DNA of 64,000 nucleotides, from NCBI RefSeq assembly GCF_002093625.1, contig NZ_MRWD01000009.1, positions 40,972 to 104,971 of the forward strand, read 5' to 3'. Below are positions 18,871 through 27,647 of the stretch, one piece after another. Every line of letters starts with the position of its first letter. The stretch's first letter is position 1. The position numbers and the translations under genes were made by a program. The DNA is from Rouxiella silvae (GTDB lineage Bacteria; Pseudomonadota; Gammaproteobacteria; Enterobacterales; Enterobacteriaceae). A model generated the notes under the pieces. The model searched no databases, was not told the origin of the DNA, and saw nothing but the letters and a program-made list of their open reading frames with translations.

Positions 18871-20130
18871 CTATGACTGATTAAAGCCTAATACCGTGTC
18901 GATATATGCCTGCGTTGCAAAGGCAACGTCCTCAACGGTAACGGACTCATCAGGATGATGGCTGATGCCGTCTTTACAGCGTACAAACAGCATACCGACC
19001 GGCCAGCATTCGGCAATGGCAATCGCATCGTGCCCTGCTCCACTGGGCAAAAGCATTGACTCCCCCTGAAGGGCTTCAACACTTTGCGCCAAACGCTTCT
19101 GCAGCTGTGGGTCACAGGCGGTGGCTTTAATGCCATAAAACTGCTCGGCATCAAAGGTCAGGCCTCGGCGAGTGGCTATCTCACTGGCCTTGTCGAGCAG
19201 GTTGCCCATCAGGATTTCTAGCACCCCATCTTCAGGCCCCCTTACGTCGAGCGTCAGTTTTACCTCACCAGGGATCACATTAACCGCGCCAGGAAAGCTT
19301 TCAATACGCCCCACGGTGGCGACCAGATTGTTTCCGCGTTCGGTGGTCATCGTTTCTATAGCAACCATCCACTCGGCGGCGGCGGCAAGCCCGTCTTGTC
19401 TATGCCCCATAGGTACGGTTCCCGCGTGACCGGCATGGCCGACAAAGCGACAATTCAGCCGACGTGCGCCGTTAATCGCCGTCACCACGCCCAGCGGCAA
19501 CTCGGCAGCCTGCAGGCAAGGACCCTGCTCGATGTGCAGTTCGAGGTAGGCACAGAAATCAGTGATATTACGTTGGGAAGATAAAATATCGATAGGATTC
19601 AGGCCGAGGCTCAGCATGGCATCAGCTACCGTAATGCCCTGCGCATCGGTGCGCTGTAGCCACTCTTGAGGCCAGGTACCGGTCAAACCACGACTGCCCA
19701 GCAGCGTGATGCCGAAACGGGTGCCTTCTTCATCGGCAAAGCCGATAATCTCCACCGCCATCGGCAGGCGAATACCTTGCTCGTGTAAATGGGTCACCAC
19801 CTCAATGGCGGTCAGCACGCCGAGGGGGCCGTCATAACGACCGGCGTTGCGCACGCTGTCGAGATGCGAACCGAGTAACAGTGCGGGGGCCTGCGGATTG
19901 AGGCCCTCATAGCGTCCGCAAATATTGCCCACACTGTCTTGCCAGGTGGTCATACCCGCCGCCGCCATCCATTCCCCCACCAAACGGTTGGCCTGAATAT
20001 GCTGTGCAGAGAGATAAACGCGGGTCAACTGCCCCGGCGTTTCACTCAGCTCGGCGAGTCTGTCGCAGCGCGCCATGACTCTACGCGCTGCCTGCTCAGC
20101 CTCTGTACTCAAGGGCACGGCTGCAATCAT
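18871..20130 (-). CDS. hpxK: Allantoate amidohydrolase (HpxK/AllC type)
   Basis: M20-family metal amidohydrolase that releases ammonia and carbon dioxide from allantoate to give ureidoglycine. I use the ATG at 20130, 9 bp after AGGAGG, giving 419 residues; the frame extends upstream to 20181 inside hpxJ. Metal-site motifs: GSHLDSVRNAGRYDGPLGV, EEGTRFGITLLGSRGL, LHIEQGP and SGAGHDAIAIA; GHAGHAGTVPM is the lid. Downstream partner of hpxJ with a 2-bp gap. Beta-ureidopropionase-like relatives exist, but the neighbours fix the role. Confidence 0.9.
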   Translation of the reverse strand: MIAAVPLSTEAEQAARRVMARCDRLAELSETPGQLTRVYLSAQHIQANRLVGEWMAAAGMTTWQDSVGNICGRYEGLNPQAPALLLGSHLDSVRNAGRYDGPLGVLTAIEVVTHLHEQGIRLPMAVEIIGFADEEGTRFGITLLGSRGLTGTWPQEWLQRTDAQGITVADAMLSLGLNPIDILSSQRNITDFCAYLELHIEQGPCLQAAELPLGVVTAINGARRLNCRFVGHAGHAGTVPMGHRQDGLAAAAEWMVAIETMTTERGNNLVATVGRIESFPGAVNVIPGEVKLTLDVRGPEDGVLEILMGNLLDKASEIATRRGLTFDAEQFYGIKATACDPQLQKRLAQSVEALQGESMLLPSGAGHDAIAIAECWPVGMLFVRCKDGISHHPDESVTVEDVAFATQAYIDTVLGFNQS

Positions 20131-20132
20131 TA

Positions 20133-21392
20133 TTACTGGCCTCCTGCCACGCCATCGGTCGAAAGGGAGTAGTGATCCCACGCGGCCTGCGAACCGGCAC
20201 CGTATTTCGAGGCAAAACCCTGGCGATTAAGTACAGCTTCAAGCGCGACCAGCGTTTGCATCACACAGTCTTTACGCGCGTTATAACCCATGGTGCCGAT
20301 GCGCCAAATTTTACCGCTCAGCGGACCAAAGGAGGTGCCAATCTCAATGCCAAAATCGTTTAACATTGTTGAACGAACCTGTTCGCCGTGCACACCCTGC
20401 GGAATGACTACGCCCAACACGTTATTCATTCGATGATTCACGTCACCAAACACTTCCAGCCCCATACCCTGAATACCGGCCAGCAGTGCGCCGCCGTGCA
20501 GTTTATGGCGTGCGATGGTGTTATCCAGCCCCTCTTCGAGAATGACGCGAGCGCATTCGCGCGCGGCAAACAGCATGCTGGTCGCCTCAGTGTGGTGATT
20601 CAAACGCTCCGGCCCCCAATAGTCCATGATCATGCCGAGATCGAAATAGTTGGAGTAGATCATCTCTTCGTCACCGTCGGCGTGATCCGCTGTGCGGATC
20701 CCTTCTTCAATGCATTTGCGACGGCGAATTTGTTCTTCAAATTTTGGGCTGATGGTCACCGGTGAACTGCCGGACGGGCCGCCGAGGCATTTTTGCAAAC
20801 CGGCGGAAACCGCATCCAGTCCCCAGGCATCGGTCTCCAGTGGATTACCGGCAAAAGAGGCGGTGGCATCACTGTAGAAAAGCACGCCGTGACGACGGCA
20901 GATTTCACCCAGCTGTTCCAGCGGCTGTAGCATAGTGGTCGAGGTGTCGCCCTGAACGGTAAGCAGCCAGCGCGGTTTCACCGATTTAATCGCATCTTCA
21001 ATCTGCTGCGGATCAAACACCTCGCCCCACGGCGCTTCAATAGTATGAACTTCGGCGCGGCAGCGGCGGGCAATTTCACACAGCAGATGACCAAAACGGC
21101 CAAACACCGGCACCAAGACTTTGTCGCCGGGGCGAATGCCCGAGAGCAACACGGCTTCAATACCGGCGCGCGAAGTACCATCAATTAGGAAGGTCCACTG
21201 ATTTTCTGTTTTGTAGAGCGCGCGATACAGCTGCATCACTTCATTCATGTAACCGGTCATCGCCGGATCGTACTGGCCGATCAGCTGGCTCGACATTGCT
21301 CGCAGCACGCGGGGATCGGCGTTAATCGGTCCCGGCCCCATCAGCAGGCGGTTAGGCGGATTGATTTGACCTAATTGTGAGATGTCCAACAT
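20133..21392 (-). CDS. hpxJ: (S)-ureidoglycine-glyoxylate aminotransferase
   Basis: PLP enzyme of the PucG/HpxJ type: transfers the amino group of ureidoglycine to glyoxylate, giving oxalurate and glycine. 419 residues, ribosome binding site AGGA 6 bp before ATG. Motifs: LLMGPGPINADPRVL at the start, FLIDGTSRAGIEAVLLSG, and the PLP lysine in SAGLQKCLGGPSG. The order hpxJ-hpxK matches Klebsiella. Produces the oxalurate that needs the HpxWXYZ side of the locus. Confidence 0.92.
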   Translation of the reverse strand: MLDISQLGQINPPNRLLMGPGPINADPRVLRAMSSQLIGQYDPAMTGYMNEVMQLYRALYKTENQWTFLIDGTSRAGIEAVLLSGIRPGDKVLVPVFGRFGHLLCEIARRCRAEVHTIEAPWGEVFDPQQIEDAIKSVKPRWLLTVQGDTSTTMLQPLEQLGEICRRHGVLFYSDATASFAGNPLETDAWGLDAVSAGLQKCLGGPSGSSPVTISPKFEEQIRRRKCIEEGIRTADHADGDEEMIYSNYFDLGMIMDYWGPERLNHHTEATSMLFAARECARVILEEGLDNTIARHKLHGGALLAGIQGMGLEVFGDVNHRMNNVLGVVIPQGVHGEQVRSTMLNDFGIEIGTSFGPLSGKIWRIGTMGYNARKDCVMQTLVALEAVLNRQGFASKYGAGSQAAWDHYSLSTDGVAGGQ

Positions 21393-21415
21393 GGTTATCC
21401 TTTTTTAATCGATGG

Positions 21416-22168
21416 CTATGAGTTTGCGGCTTCGTTTAAGCCACGCACTGACGCGATAAACTGTTTGAACTCAGGCGTTTGCGGATTAGCAAACAGCGCA
21501 CGGCTTTCACCCTGCTCCCAGACGGTGCCCTGATGCATAAACACCACCCGGTCACCCACTTCACGGGCAAAGTTCATTTCATGTGTGACCAGCACCAGCG
21601 TCATTCCTTCTGCAGCCAGCTGCTCCAACACTTTTAAGACTTCCCCAACCAGCTCAGGGTCGAGCGCCGAGGTAATTTCGTCACACAGCAATACTTTTGG
21701 ATTCATTGCTAACGCGCGGGCAATCGCTACACGCTGCTGCTGGCCGCCGGAAAGATTGGCTGGATAATAATCAACCCTGTCGGCAAGGCCGACTTTGGTC
21801 AACATCTGAATCGCCAGCTCGCGGCACTCGGCGGCGTTTTTACCCAACACGCGGCGCGGCGCCAACATCACGTTTTCCAGCGCGGTCATGTGCGGGAACA
21901 GGTTAAAGTTTTGGAAAACCATGCCCACGGAACGGCTGATATCGCGCGCCTGGGAATCGCGGCTGGTAATGGTCATGCCGCCCAGTTTGATGCTGCCGTC
22001 CTGATACGCTTCAAGGCCGTTCATACAGCGCAGCAGCGTACTTTTCCCCGATCCGCTGCGACCGATGATGCAAATCACCTCTCCGCCTTCGATATCCAGA
22101 TCCACGCCTTTCAGTACATGGTTCTGACCATAAAATTTTTGAACCTGATTAATTGTGATCAGCGGCAT
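21416..22168 (-). CDS. Polar amino acid-type ABC transporter, ATP-binding subunit
   Basis: 250-residue ATPase of the GlnQ/HisP group. Walker A GRSGSGKSTLL, Q-loop VFQNFNLFPHMTA, signature LSGGQQQRVAIARAL, Walker B VLLCDEITSALDPE and the switch His in VTHEMNFAR are all intact. Energises the two permeases upstream; start overlaps the permease stop by one base. The substrate is not shown by sequence. Its place inside the hpx operon suggests uptake of a purine-degradation product or linked amino acid. Confidence 0.9.
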   Translation of the reverse strand: MPLITINQVQKFYGQNHVLKGVDLDIEGGEVICIIGRSGSGKSTLLRCMNGLEAYQDGSIKLGGMTITSRDSQARDISRSVGMVFQNFNLFPHMTALENVMLAPRRVLGKNAAECRELAIQMLTKVGLADRVDYYPANLSGGQQQRVAIARALAMNPKVLLCDEITSALDPELVGEVLKVLEQLAAEGMTLVLVTHEMNFAREVGDRVVFMHQGTVWEQGESRALFANPQTPEFKQFIASVRGLNEAANS

Positions 22169-22821
22169 TACTTTTTATCTCCAAGCAATGTTCTTTCCAG
22201 ATAATGACTGTAAAGAGAGAGTGGATAACACATCAGGAAGTAGCCACAGGCGACTAGCCCAAAGACTTTAAAGGGTTCGTAGGTCACGTTATTGAGCATT
22301 GTTCCGGCCTTGGTCAGCTCAACAAAGCCGATAATTGAGGCCAGTGCGGTGCCTTTGATGACCTGCACCAGAAAACCAACGGTAGGCGCGATAGCAATAC
22401 GCAGCGCCTGCGGGGTGATCACCCGCCACAGCGTTTGGCCAAAAGTCAGGCCGAGGCAGCGGCAGGCTTCCCACTGACCTTTCGGCAGCGCGTCAATACT
22501 GCCGGACCAGATGTCCACCAGATAGGCGCTGGAATAGAAGGTCAACGCAAAGGCGGCGGCGGTCCACGGGCTGACGTTAATACCAAACAGTCCCAGGCCA
22601 AAGAACGCCAAAAACAGCTGCATCAGCAGCGGCGTGCCTTGGAAAACCTCAACGTAGACGCGCACCACATTCACCAGCCAGCGGCGACGAGTTAAACGCA
22701 TCAAAACAAGTGGGATAGTGACCAGCGTGCCGCCAATAAAAGCCACCAGCGACAGCATAATCGTCCAGCGCGCGGCGAGTAACAGATTGCGCAAGATGTC
22801 CCAGTCGGTAAACGTCATCAT
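22168..22821 (-). CDS. ABC transporter permease, polar amino acid type (second)
   Basis: 217 residues from ATG 22821, which overlaps the stop of the first permease by one base (TGATG); the frame upstream to 22908 lies inside that gene and is not used. About five membrane helices, with the HisMQ-type coupling loop WEACRCLGLTFGQTLWRVI. TIMLSLVAFIGGTLVTIPL forms the first long helix. Pairs with the first permease as a heterodimer. Confidence 0.9.
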   Translation of the reverse strand: MMTFTDWDILRNLLLAARWTIMLSLVAFIGGTLVTIPLVLMRLTRRRWLVNVVRVYVEVFQGTPLLMQLFLAFFGLGLFGINVSPWTAAAFALTFYSSAYLVDIWSGSIDALPKGQWEACRCLGLTFGQTLWRVITPQALRIAIAPTVGFLVQVIKGTALASIIGFVELTKAGTMLNNVTYEPFKVFGLVACGYFLMCYPLSLYSHYLERTLLGDKK

Positions 22822-23486
22822 CAGCTGTAACTCCCAAAGAAGCGGCGTCCGGCAATCAACAACAGCTGACGCATGACAATCGACAGTGCCAGATAGAACA
22901 GCGTACACACAAAATAGGTCTCAAAACTCAGGAAGGTCCGGGACTGGATCAGGCTGGCAACAAAGGTCAGCTCCTGGTATGAAACCTGTGAAACGACGGA
23001 GGATCCGAGCATCACGATGATGCACTGGCTAACCAGTGCCGGATAAATACGTTTTAAAGACGGTGGTAAAATTACTCTAAAAAAAGTCTGGCTGCGGGTC
23101 AGGCCTAGCACGCGACCAGCCTCCCACTGCCCTTTGGGCGTTGACTGAATTCCGGCGCGAATAATCTCGGTGCTGTAAGCCCCGAGATTAATCAGCATCG
23201 CCAGCAGCGCGGCTTCCCCTGCGGTCATTTTCAACCCGAGGCTGGGTAAACCAAACACGATGAAGAACAGTTGCACTACAAACGGCGTATTGCGGATCAC
23301 TTCAACATACACGCCCCAAACGCGGCGCAGTGTTGCATTGTTGCCGCAGCGGATGGCCGCGCCGCAAATGCCGATGGCGATACCGCCGATAGTGGCCATG
23401 AAAGTCAGCTCAATGGTGGTCCATAAACCGCCCAACAGCTGCGGCAAATAGGGCCATAGTGCACTGAAATTAAGCTGATACGTCAT
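22821..23486 (-). CDS. ABC transporter permease, polar amino acid type (first)
   Basis: 221 residues from ATG 23486, 7 bp after GGAG. About five membrane helices. Coupling loop WEAGRVLGLTRSQTFFRVI, and NTPFVVQLFFIVFGLP, typical of glutamine/glutamate-type permeases. Comes 96 bp after the binding-protein gene; that gap has short direct repeats of ACTCA but no clear hairpin. Confidence 0.9.
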   Translation of the reverse strand: MTYQLNFSALWPYLPQLLGGLWTTIELTFMATIGGIAIGICGAAIRCGNNATLRRVWGVYVEVIRNTPFVVQLFFIVFGLPSLGLKMTAGEAALLAMLINLGAYSTEIIRAGIQSTPKGQWEAGRVLGLTRSQTFFRVILPPSLKRIYPALVSQCIIVMLGSSVVSQVSYQELTFVASLIQSRTFLSFETYFVCTLFYLALSIVMRQLLLIAGRRFFGSYS

Positions 23487-23582
23487 GATGGTTCTCCGTT
23501 GCACACGCTGATTTTACTCATTGTTTCTTACTCACTACTTTTTGCTCGTCGCTTTTAACTCACCGCTTTAACTCAAAGGGGC

Positions 23583-24374
23583 TCAGGCGCCCAAATTGGC
23601 TGGCAGAGGTGCTTTCATCCATTTTTCAGACAGGCTATTCAGCGTTTTGTCTTTTAAGGCTTCGTCAATCAGACCATCGACTTTCGCCTTCAGTGCAGGC
23701 TCATCTTTACGCATGCCGATAAAGCACGGAGAGTCTTTCAGCAATACTTTTGATTCCGGCGCTTTTTGTGGATTCTGACGAGCAATGGCGGCAACGACCA
23801 GATTTCCGGTCGCAATAAACTCAACCTGACCAGACAGGTATGCCGACAGCGTGGTGTTGTTGTCTTCATAGCGTTCGATTTTTGCATCTTTCGGTGCAAT
23901 GTCTGTCAGAACCAAGTCTTCAACTGCGCCGCGAGTCACGCCAATAGACTTGCCGGAAAGCTGTTTAACGTCGCTCAACGCGTCGCCTTTGGCACCGAAA
24001 ACGCCGAGGAAGAACGGCGCATAAGCTTTGCTAAAGTCGATCACTTTTTCGCGCTCAGGGTTTTTGCCCAAGCTGGAAATAACCAGATCAACCTTATCGG
24101 TCTGTAAGTAAGGAACGCGGTTGGCACTGGAAACCGGCACCAGCTGCAACTTAAGTTTCATTTTATCCGCCAGGTAATGCGCCATATCAATGTCGTAACC
24201 CTGCGGCTGCATGTCGGTGCCAATCGATCCGAAAGGCGGGAAGTCCTGCGGAATAGCGACACGCAGAACGCCGCGCTGCTGGATTTCCTGCAGTTGATCG
24301 GCCAATACCAGCGGTGCCTGAACCATCAGCAACGCTGCACCTACCCACGCCAATAACCGTTTGTTCATTTTCAT
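23583..24374 (-). CDS. ABC transporter periplasmic substrate-binding protein
   Basis: 263 residues from ATG 24374, 8 bp after GGGGA. Sec signal peptide with basic MKMNKR, hydrophobic core to about residue 24 and cleavage after VLA. The mature part is an SBP_bac_3 fold: LRVAIPQDFPPFGSIG, GYDIDMAHYLADKM, LVISSLGKNPEREKVIDFS, and TLNSLSEKWM at the end. Family members bind amino acids or related zwitterions. First gene of the ABC set; the 252 bp between it and hpxU hold no clear site. Confidence 0.9.
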   Translation of the reverse strand: MKMNKRLLAWVGAALLMVQAPLVLADQLQEIQQRGVLRVAIPQDFPPFGSIGTDMQPQGYDIDMAHYLADKMKLKLQLVPVSSANRVPYLQTDKVDLVISSLGKNPEREKVIDFSKAYAPFFLGVFGAKGDALSDVKQLSGKSIGVTRGAVEDLVLTDIAPKDAKIERYEDNNTTLSAYLSGQVEFIATGNLVVAAIARQNPQKAPESKVLLKDSPCFIGMRKDEPALKAKVDGLIDEALKDKTLNSLSEKWMKAPLPANLGA

Positions 24375-24626
24375 TTTTGATTCCCCGGACTCATAGTTTA
24401 TGAAACGATAGATTCTTATGCCACACATTCTGCAACTAATGTGCCAAAAAATAAAAATGCGCCAGACTACTTAGCAATACCGCGATACTTAAGGGATTAA
24501 GGGCAATAAGCGGTGAGTGTGATGAGGCCTAATCGCCCCAGAACGGAGCAAGAGAGGCAAACCCCAATCGGTGAGATGCACCAAAAAAGCGCAAAGGCAC
24601 CAACTTAGGGCTTTGATTTGTTCAGA

Positions 24627-25466
24627 TCAACGCTGTTCTAGCTCGTCAAGATCGTTATAGAGGTCGGTAATTTGGTGAATACGTTGACGCCCAGAAGCCA
24701 GCATTTCATGCAGCAGGGCATTGCTTAGCAGATTGGCCATGCTCATCGCCGCCGAATAGGAGTCAAAGGCAGAAACACTGTCGAGCGACGCAGAAAGGTG
24801 CCAGCGGGCCAGCGGAATAAGCGACTGGGCTTGAGGTTCACAGATAAGCAGCACCGGAACGTTCATCTGCTGAAGCTGAGTCAAAATAGCGCGTGCGGTG
24901 CGTGGGCGGCGGCGAAACGCGATAAATATCACCACGTCCTGAGAAGTCAAATCGACCAGTTCTTCGGCCAACGTCTGCCCGGGTTGCGGCATAATCATCA
25001 CCTGATCTCGCACTTGCAACAGCTGCTGACGCAGGTGAAGCGCAACCGGATAACTGTTGCGCAGCCCCAGCAGGCGTACCTGCCGCGCCAGACTCAGCGC
25101 GGTGATCACTGCCGTAAACTGATTGCCGTCGATCTGGTTAATCCACTGGGTCAGGTTGGCCATTTCCTGTTTGTAGTGCCGCGACAACAGCGTGTTGCCC
25201 TGCACCGCATCGCGGCTGTCGGTTAATGGCATGCCGCTCTGGCGCAGAGTGCGCACCTCATCTCGCATATCGCGATAGCTTGGATATCCCAGACGTTTGA
25301 ACAGGCGGCTGACTGTGGCTTTTGACACGCCGCTGAGGCGCGCCAGCTCGGCGCTGTTATAGCTCATCAAGTCATCAATATGATCGAATATAAAATCCGC
25401 AACCCGCTGTTCCTGCGGCGTAAGCTCGGCGTAATAGCCGCGCAGGCGTTCATCGATCTGTTTCAT
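24627..25466 (-). CDS. hpxU: RpiR-family transcription regulator, probable HpxU
   Basis: 279 residues from ATG 25466, 6 bp after GGGAA. N-terminal RpiR helix-turn-helix (LTPQEQRVADFIFDHIDD, YNSAELARLSGVSKATVSRL), then a SIS sugar-phosphate-type domain from about 115, here likely sensing a ureide or other metabolite. It is divergent from hpxW, as an RpiR regulator is in Klebsiella hpx loci. A perfect inverted repeat in the shared promoter region is a good operator candidate. The name rests on location and family. Confidence 0.8.
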   Translation of the reverse strand: MKQIDERLRGYYAELTPQEQRVADFIFDHIDDLMSYNSAELARLSGVSKATVSRLFKRLGYPSYRDMRDEVRTLRQSGMPLTDSRDAVQGNTLLSRHYKQEMANLTQWINQIDGNQFTAVITALSLARQVRLLGLRNSYPVALHLRQQLLQVRDQVMIMPQPGQTLAEELVDLTSQDVVIFIAFRRRPRTARAILTQLQQMNVPVLLICEPQAQSLIPLARWHLSASLDSVSAFDSYSAAMSMANLLSNALLHEMLASGRQRIHQITDLYNDLDELEQR

Positions 25467-25533
25467 GTGCAATTCCCTGTAACCAACGTTTCAGCCGAAG
25501 ATATCATGACCTACAATTGCTGTAGCAAATAAA

Positions 25534-25548
25534 TTTTTTCAATTTCGA
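25534..25548 (-). promoter_or_regulatory. Candidate HpxU operator on the hpxU side
   Basis: TTTTTTCAATTTCGA is the exact reverse complement of the element at 25694-25708. It lies 68 bp before the hpxU start, in the same orientation relative to that gene as the other copy is to hpxW. Confidence 0.5.
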
Positions 25549-25624
25549 CCGCCGCTTATGTTCACAGTTTTAGAAAAGATTAACCCTGAGCAGCCGATCT
25601 GGAACACCTCTTGCTTATAGTTAA

Positions 25625-25666
25625 GAGTAGTTAAGGTAAGAAGTAGAGTAGTTAAGGTAAGAAGTT
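25625..25666. repeat. 21-bp tandem duplication in the hpxU-hpxW promoter region
   Basis: GAGTAGTTAAGGTAAGAAGT followed by A, then the same 20 bases followed by T. Two units of 21 bp equal two helical turns each, so a protein bound to one copy would face the same side at the next. Confidence 0.75.
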
Positions 25667-25693
25667 AGGCGAAGCAGTGACAGACATGGGTTA

Positions 25694-25708
25694 TCGAAAT
25701 TGAAAAAA
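25694..25708 (+). promoter_or_regulatory. Candidate HpxU operator on the hpxW side
   Basis: TCGAAATTGAAAAAA, 45 bp before the hpxW start, is the perfect inverted partner of 25534-25548. Its TCGAAATTGA core is partly self-complementary, like other RpiR-family sites. Confidence 0.5.
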
Positions 25709-25752
25709 AGCAGCCAGATGAAAAGACTCAACCGTGAAATAAGGATGACGGC

Positions 25753-27339
25753 ATGATAAACAGCAATAGCGCACCGCTTGGTATGGCGGTTACTCCTCAT
25801 CATCTCGCCAGCCAGAGCGCGTTGGCGGTTTTACGGGAGGGAGGCAATGCCATTGAAGCAATGGTTGCCGCCGCCGCCACCATCGCCGTAGTTTATCCGC
25901 ACATGAACGGTTTGGGTGGTGATGGTTTCTGGCTGATTGTACCGCCGCAGGGCAATCCCGTGGCCATCGATGCCAGCGGTGCCGCAGGTTCTCTTGCCTC
26001 TCTCGATTTTTATGCCGGCGAAAGCCATATTCCTCATCGCGGGCCAAAAGCGGCGCTGACCGTGGCCGGCACCGTGGGCGGCTGGCAGGAAGCGCTGAAC
26101 GTATCCGTTGAGTTAGGCGGTGAGCAAAAACCGGTTTCACGCCTGCTGCGCGATGCGGTTCGCTACGCCGCCGACGGCTTTCCAGTTACGGCTTCTCAGG
26201 AGGCAGCGACTCACAGCAAGCGACACGAGCTGGGATCTATGGCTGCCTTTTGTGAGGTTTTTCTGCCTCACGGCCAGGTACCGCAGTGCGGGCAGCGCTT
26301 TACTCAGCCACAGTTAGCCTCGACGCTGATGCAGCTTTGCGAAGAGGGTCTCGACAGTTTTTATCGTGGCAGTTTGGCCGACAGCATGGCCGCAGACATG
26401 CAAAAACTCGGCATGCCACTGACCCGCGATGACCTGGCAGCCTATCGCCCACAGCGTCGTGTTCCCCTTAAGCTCAAGCACAGCAAGGGAGAAATTTATA
26501 ACCTGACGCCTCCCACGCAAGGTCTGGTTTCACTGGCAATCCTTGGTCTTACCGACCGCCTAAACCTTGAGGCGATGGATGAAGGTGCCACCATTCACAG
26601 CATCGTCGAAGCCACCAAGCTGGCATTTGGCCTGCGCGACCGTTTTATCACCGACCCGCGCATCATGACCCAGGATGCTCAGGGGCTGTTGGATCCCGCC
26701 TATCTCGATGCGCTGGCGACGCGCATTAATCCTCATCGCGCCGCAGATTGGGGTAAAGGCAAAGGCCCAGGCGATACGGTTTGGATGGGCGTGATGGACA
26801 GCAGTGGTTTGGCGGTATCGTTTATCCAAAGTATTTATCATGAATTTGGCAGCGGCGTGGTGTTACCCAACAGTGGCATCATGTGGCAAAACCGCGGCGC
26901 TTCTTTCAGCCTCGACGCCGACCATCTGCTGGCACTGGCACCGGGCAAACAGCCGTTCCATACGCTAAATCCTGCGGCTGCGCGCCTGTATGACGGGCGC
27001 ACGATGGTGTATGGCGCGATGGGCGGAGACGGTCAGCCGCAAACCCAGGCGGCGGTGTTTATTCGCCACGTGGTACAGGGAAAACCGTTGCAGGAGGCCA
27101 TAACGGGACCGCGCTGGCTGCTTGGCCGCACCTGGGGGCAAAGCTCCGATTCACTTAAGCTTGAGAGCCGATTCAGTCACGCCACGCTGGCAGGACTTCG
27201 CCAGCGGGGTCATGAGGTCGAGATGCTGCCTGAATTTAGCGAAGCCGTTGGGCACGCCGGAGCCATTGTGCGCCACACCAACGGTATGTTCGAGGGTGCT
27301 TCGGATCCGCGCAGCAACGGCAGTGCGGCGGGTTTCTAA
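25753..27339 (+). CDS. hpxW: Gamma-glutamyltransferase-family oxamate amidohydrolase HpxW
   Basis: Ntn-hydrolase that in Klebsiella hydrolyses oxamate to oxalate and ammonia, ending purine nitrogen release. 528 residues, no signal peptide, unlike periplasmic Ggt. The self-processing site is GDTVWMGVMDSSGLAVSFIQ near residue 337, with Thr as new N-terminal nucleophile; the upstream NGLGGDGFWLI and the downstream GAMGGDGQPQTQA are conserved. AAGGA ribosome binding site 7 bp before ATG. Divergent from hpxU, followed by hpxXYZ. Confidence 0.88.
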   Translation: MINSNSAPLGMAVTPHHLASQSALAVLREGGNAIEAMVAAAATIAVVYPHMNGLGGDGFWLIVPPQGNPVAIDASGAAGSLASLDFYAGESHIPHRGPKAALTVAGTVGGWQEALNVSVELGGEQKPVSRLLRDAVRYAADGFPVTASQEAATHSKRHELGSMAAFCEVFLPHGQVPQCGQRFTQPQLASTLMQLCEEGLDSFYRGSLADSMAADMQKLGMPLTRDDLAAYRPQRRVPLKLKHSKGEIYNLTPPTQGLVSLAILGLTDRLNLEAMDEGATIHSIVEATKLAFGLRDRFITDPRIMTQDAQGLLDPAYLDALATRINPHRAADWGKGKGPGDTVWMGVMDSSGLAVSFIQSIYHEFGSGVVLPNSGIMWQNRGASFSLDADHLLALAPGKQPFHTLNPAAARLYDGRTMVYGAMGGDGQPQTQAAVFIRHVVQGKPLQEAITGPRWLLGRTWGQSSDSLKLESRFSHATLAGLRQRGHEVEMLPEFSEAVGHAGAIVRHTNGMFEGASDPRSNGSAAGF

Positions 27340-27356
27340 GCGTGAGTGGGCGTTTG

Positions 27357-27390
27357 TTTCCCCCACCCTCCCCCAAGAGGCGAGGGGGAT
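27357..27390. repeat. C-rich hairpin between hpxW and hpxX
   Basis: CTCCCCC-AAGAGGC-GAGGGGG forms a short GC stem with further C/G runs outside it. The 107-bp hpxW-hpxX gap has no other content. It may lower expression of hpxXYZ relative to hpxW. It resembles the hairpins at 12416-12450 and 29468-29582. Confidence 0.5.
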
Positions 27391-27446
27391 CAGATTTAAG
27401 ACATTTCCCCGTAATTAATTTGGGGATTAACAGACAGGAAAAAACG

Positions 27447-27647
27447 ATGAAAACCACACCTTCTGCGCCTCCCGCTGATTGGGCGGCGTATATCAGCCAG
27501 ATGGAAGCCGTATTAGCCTTGGAGCTTGACGATGCACGTCGTCAGGAGTTACTTGTCCAGTTCACCCGTATTGCCCAGATGGCACAACCGTTGATGGACC
27601 TGCCGCTTGACCCGCGCCTCGAGATTGCCGGGGTTTATCACGCATGA
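27447..27647 (+). CDS. hpxX: AtzG-like (DUF4089) small partner protein HpxX
   Basis: 66 residues from ATG 27447, 8 bp after AGGA; the open frame runs back to 27342 through the hairpin but has no support. Helical protein with WAAYISQMEAVLALELDDAR and PLDPRLEIAGVYHA, a GatC-like family. The related AtzG wraps around and stabilises the amidase AtzE, so HpxX probably does the same for HpxY, with which it overlaps by 4 bp. Confidence 0.85.
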   Translation: MKTTPSAPPADWAAYISQMEAVLALELDDARRQELLVQFTRIAQMAQPLMDLPLDPRLEIAGVYHA

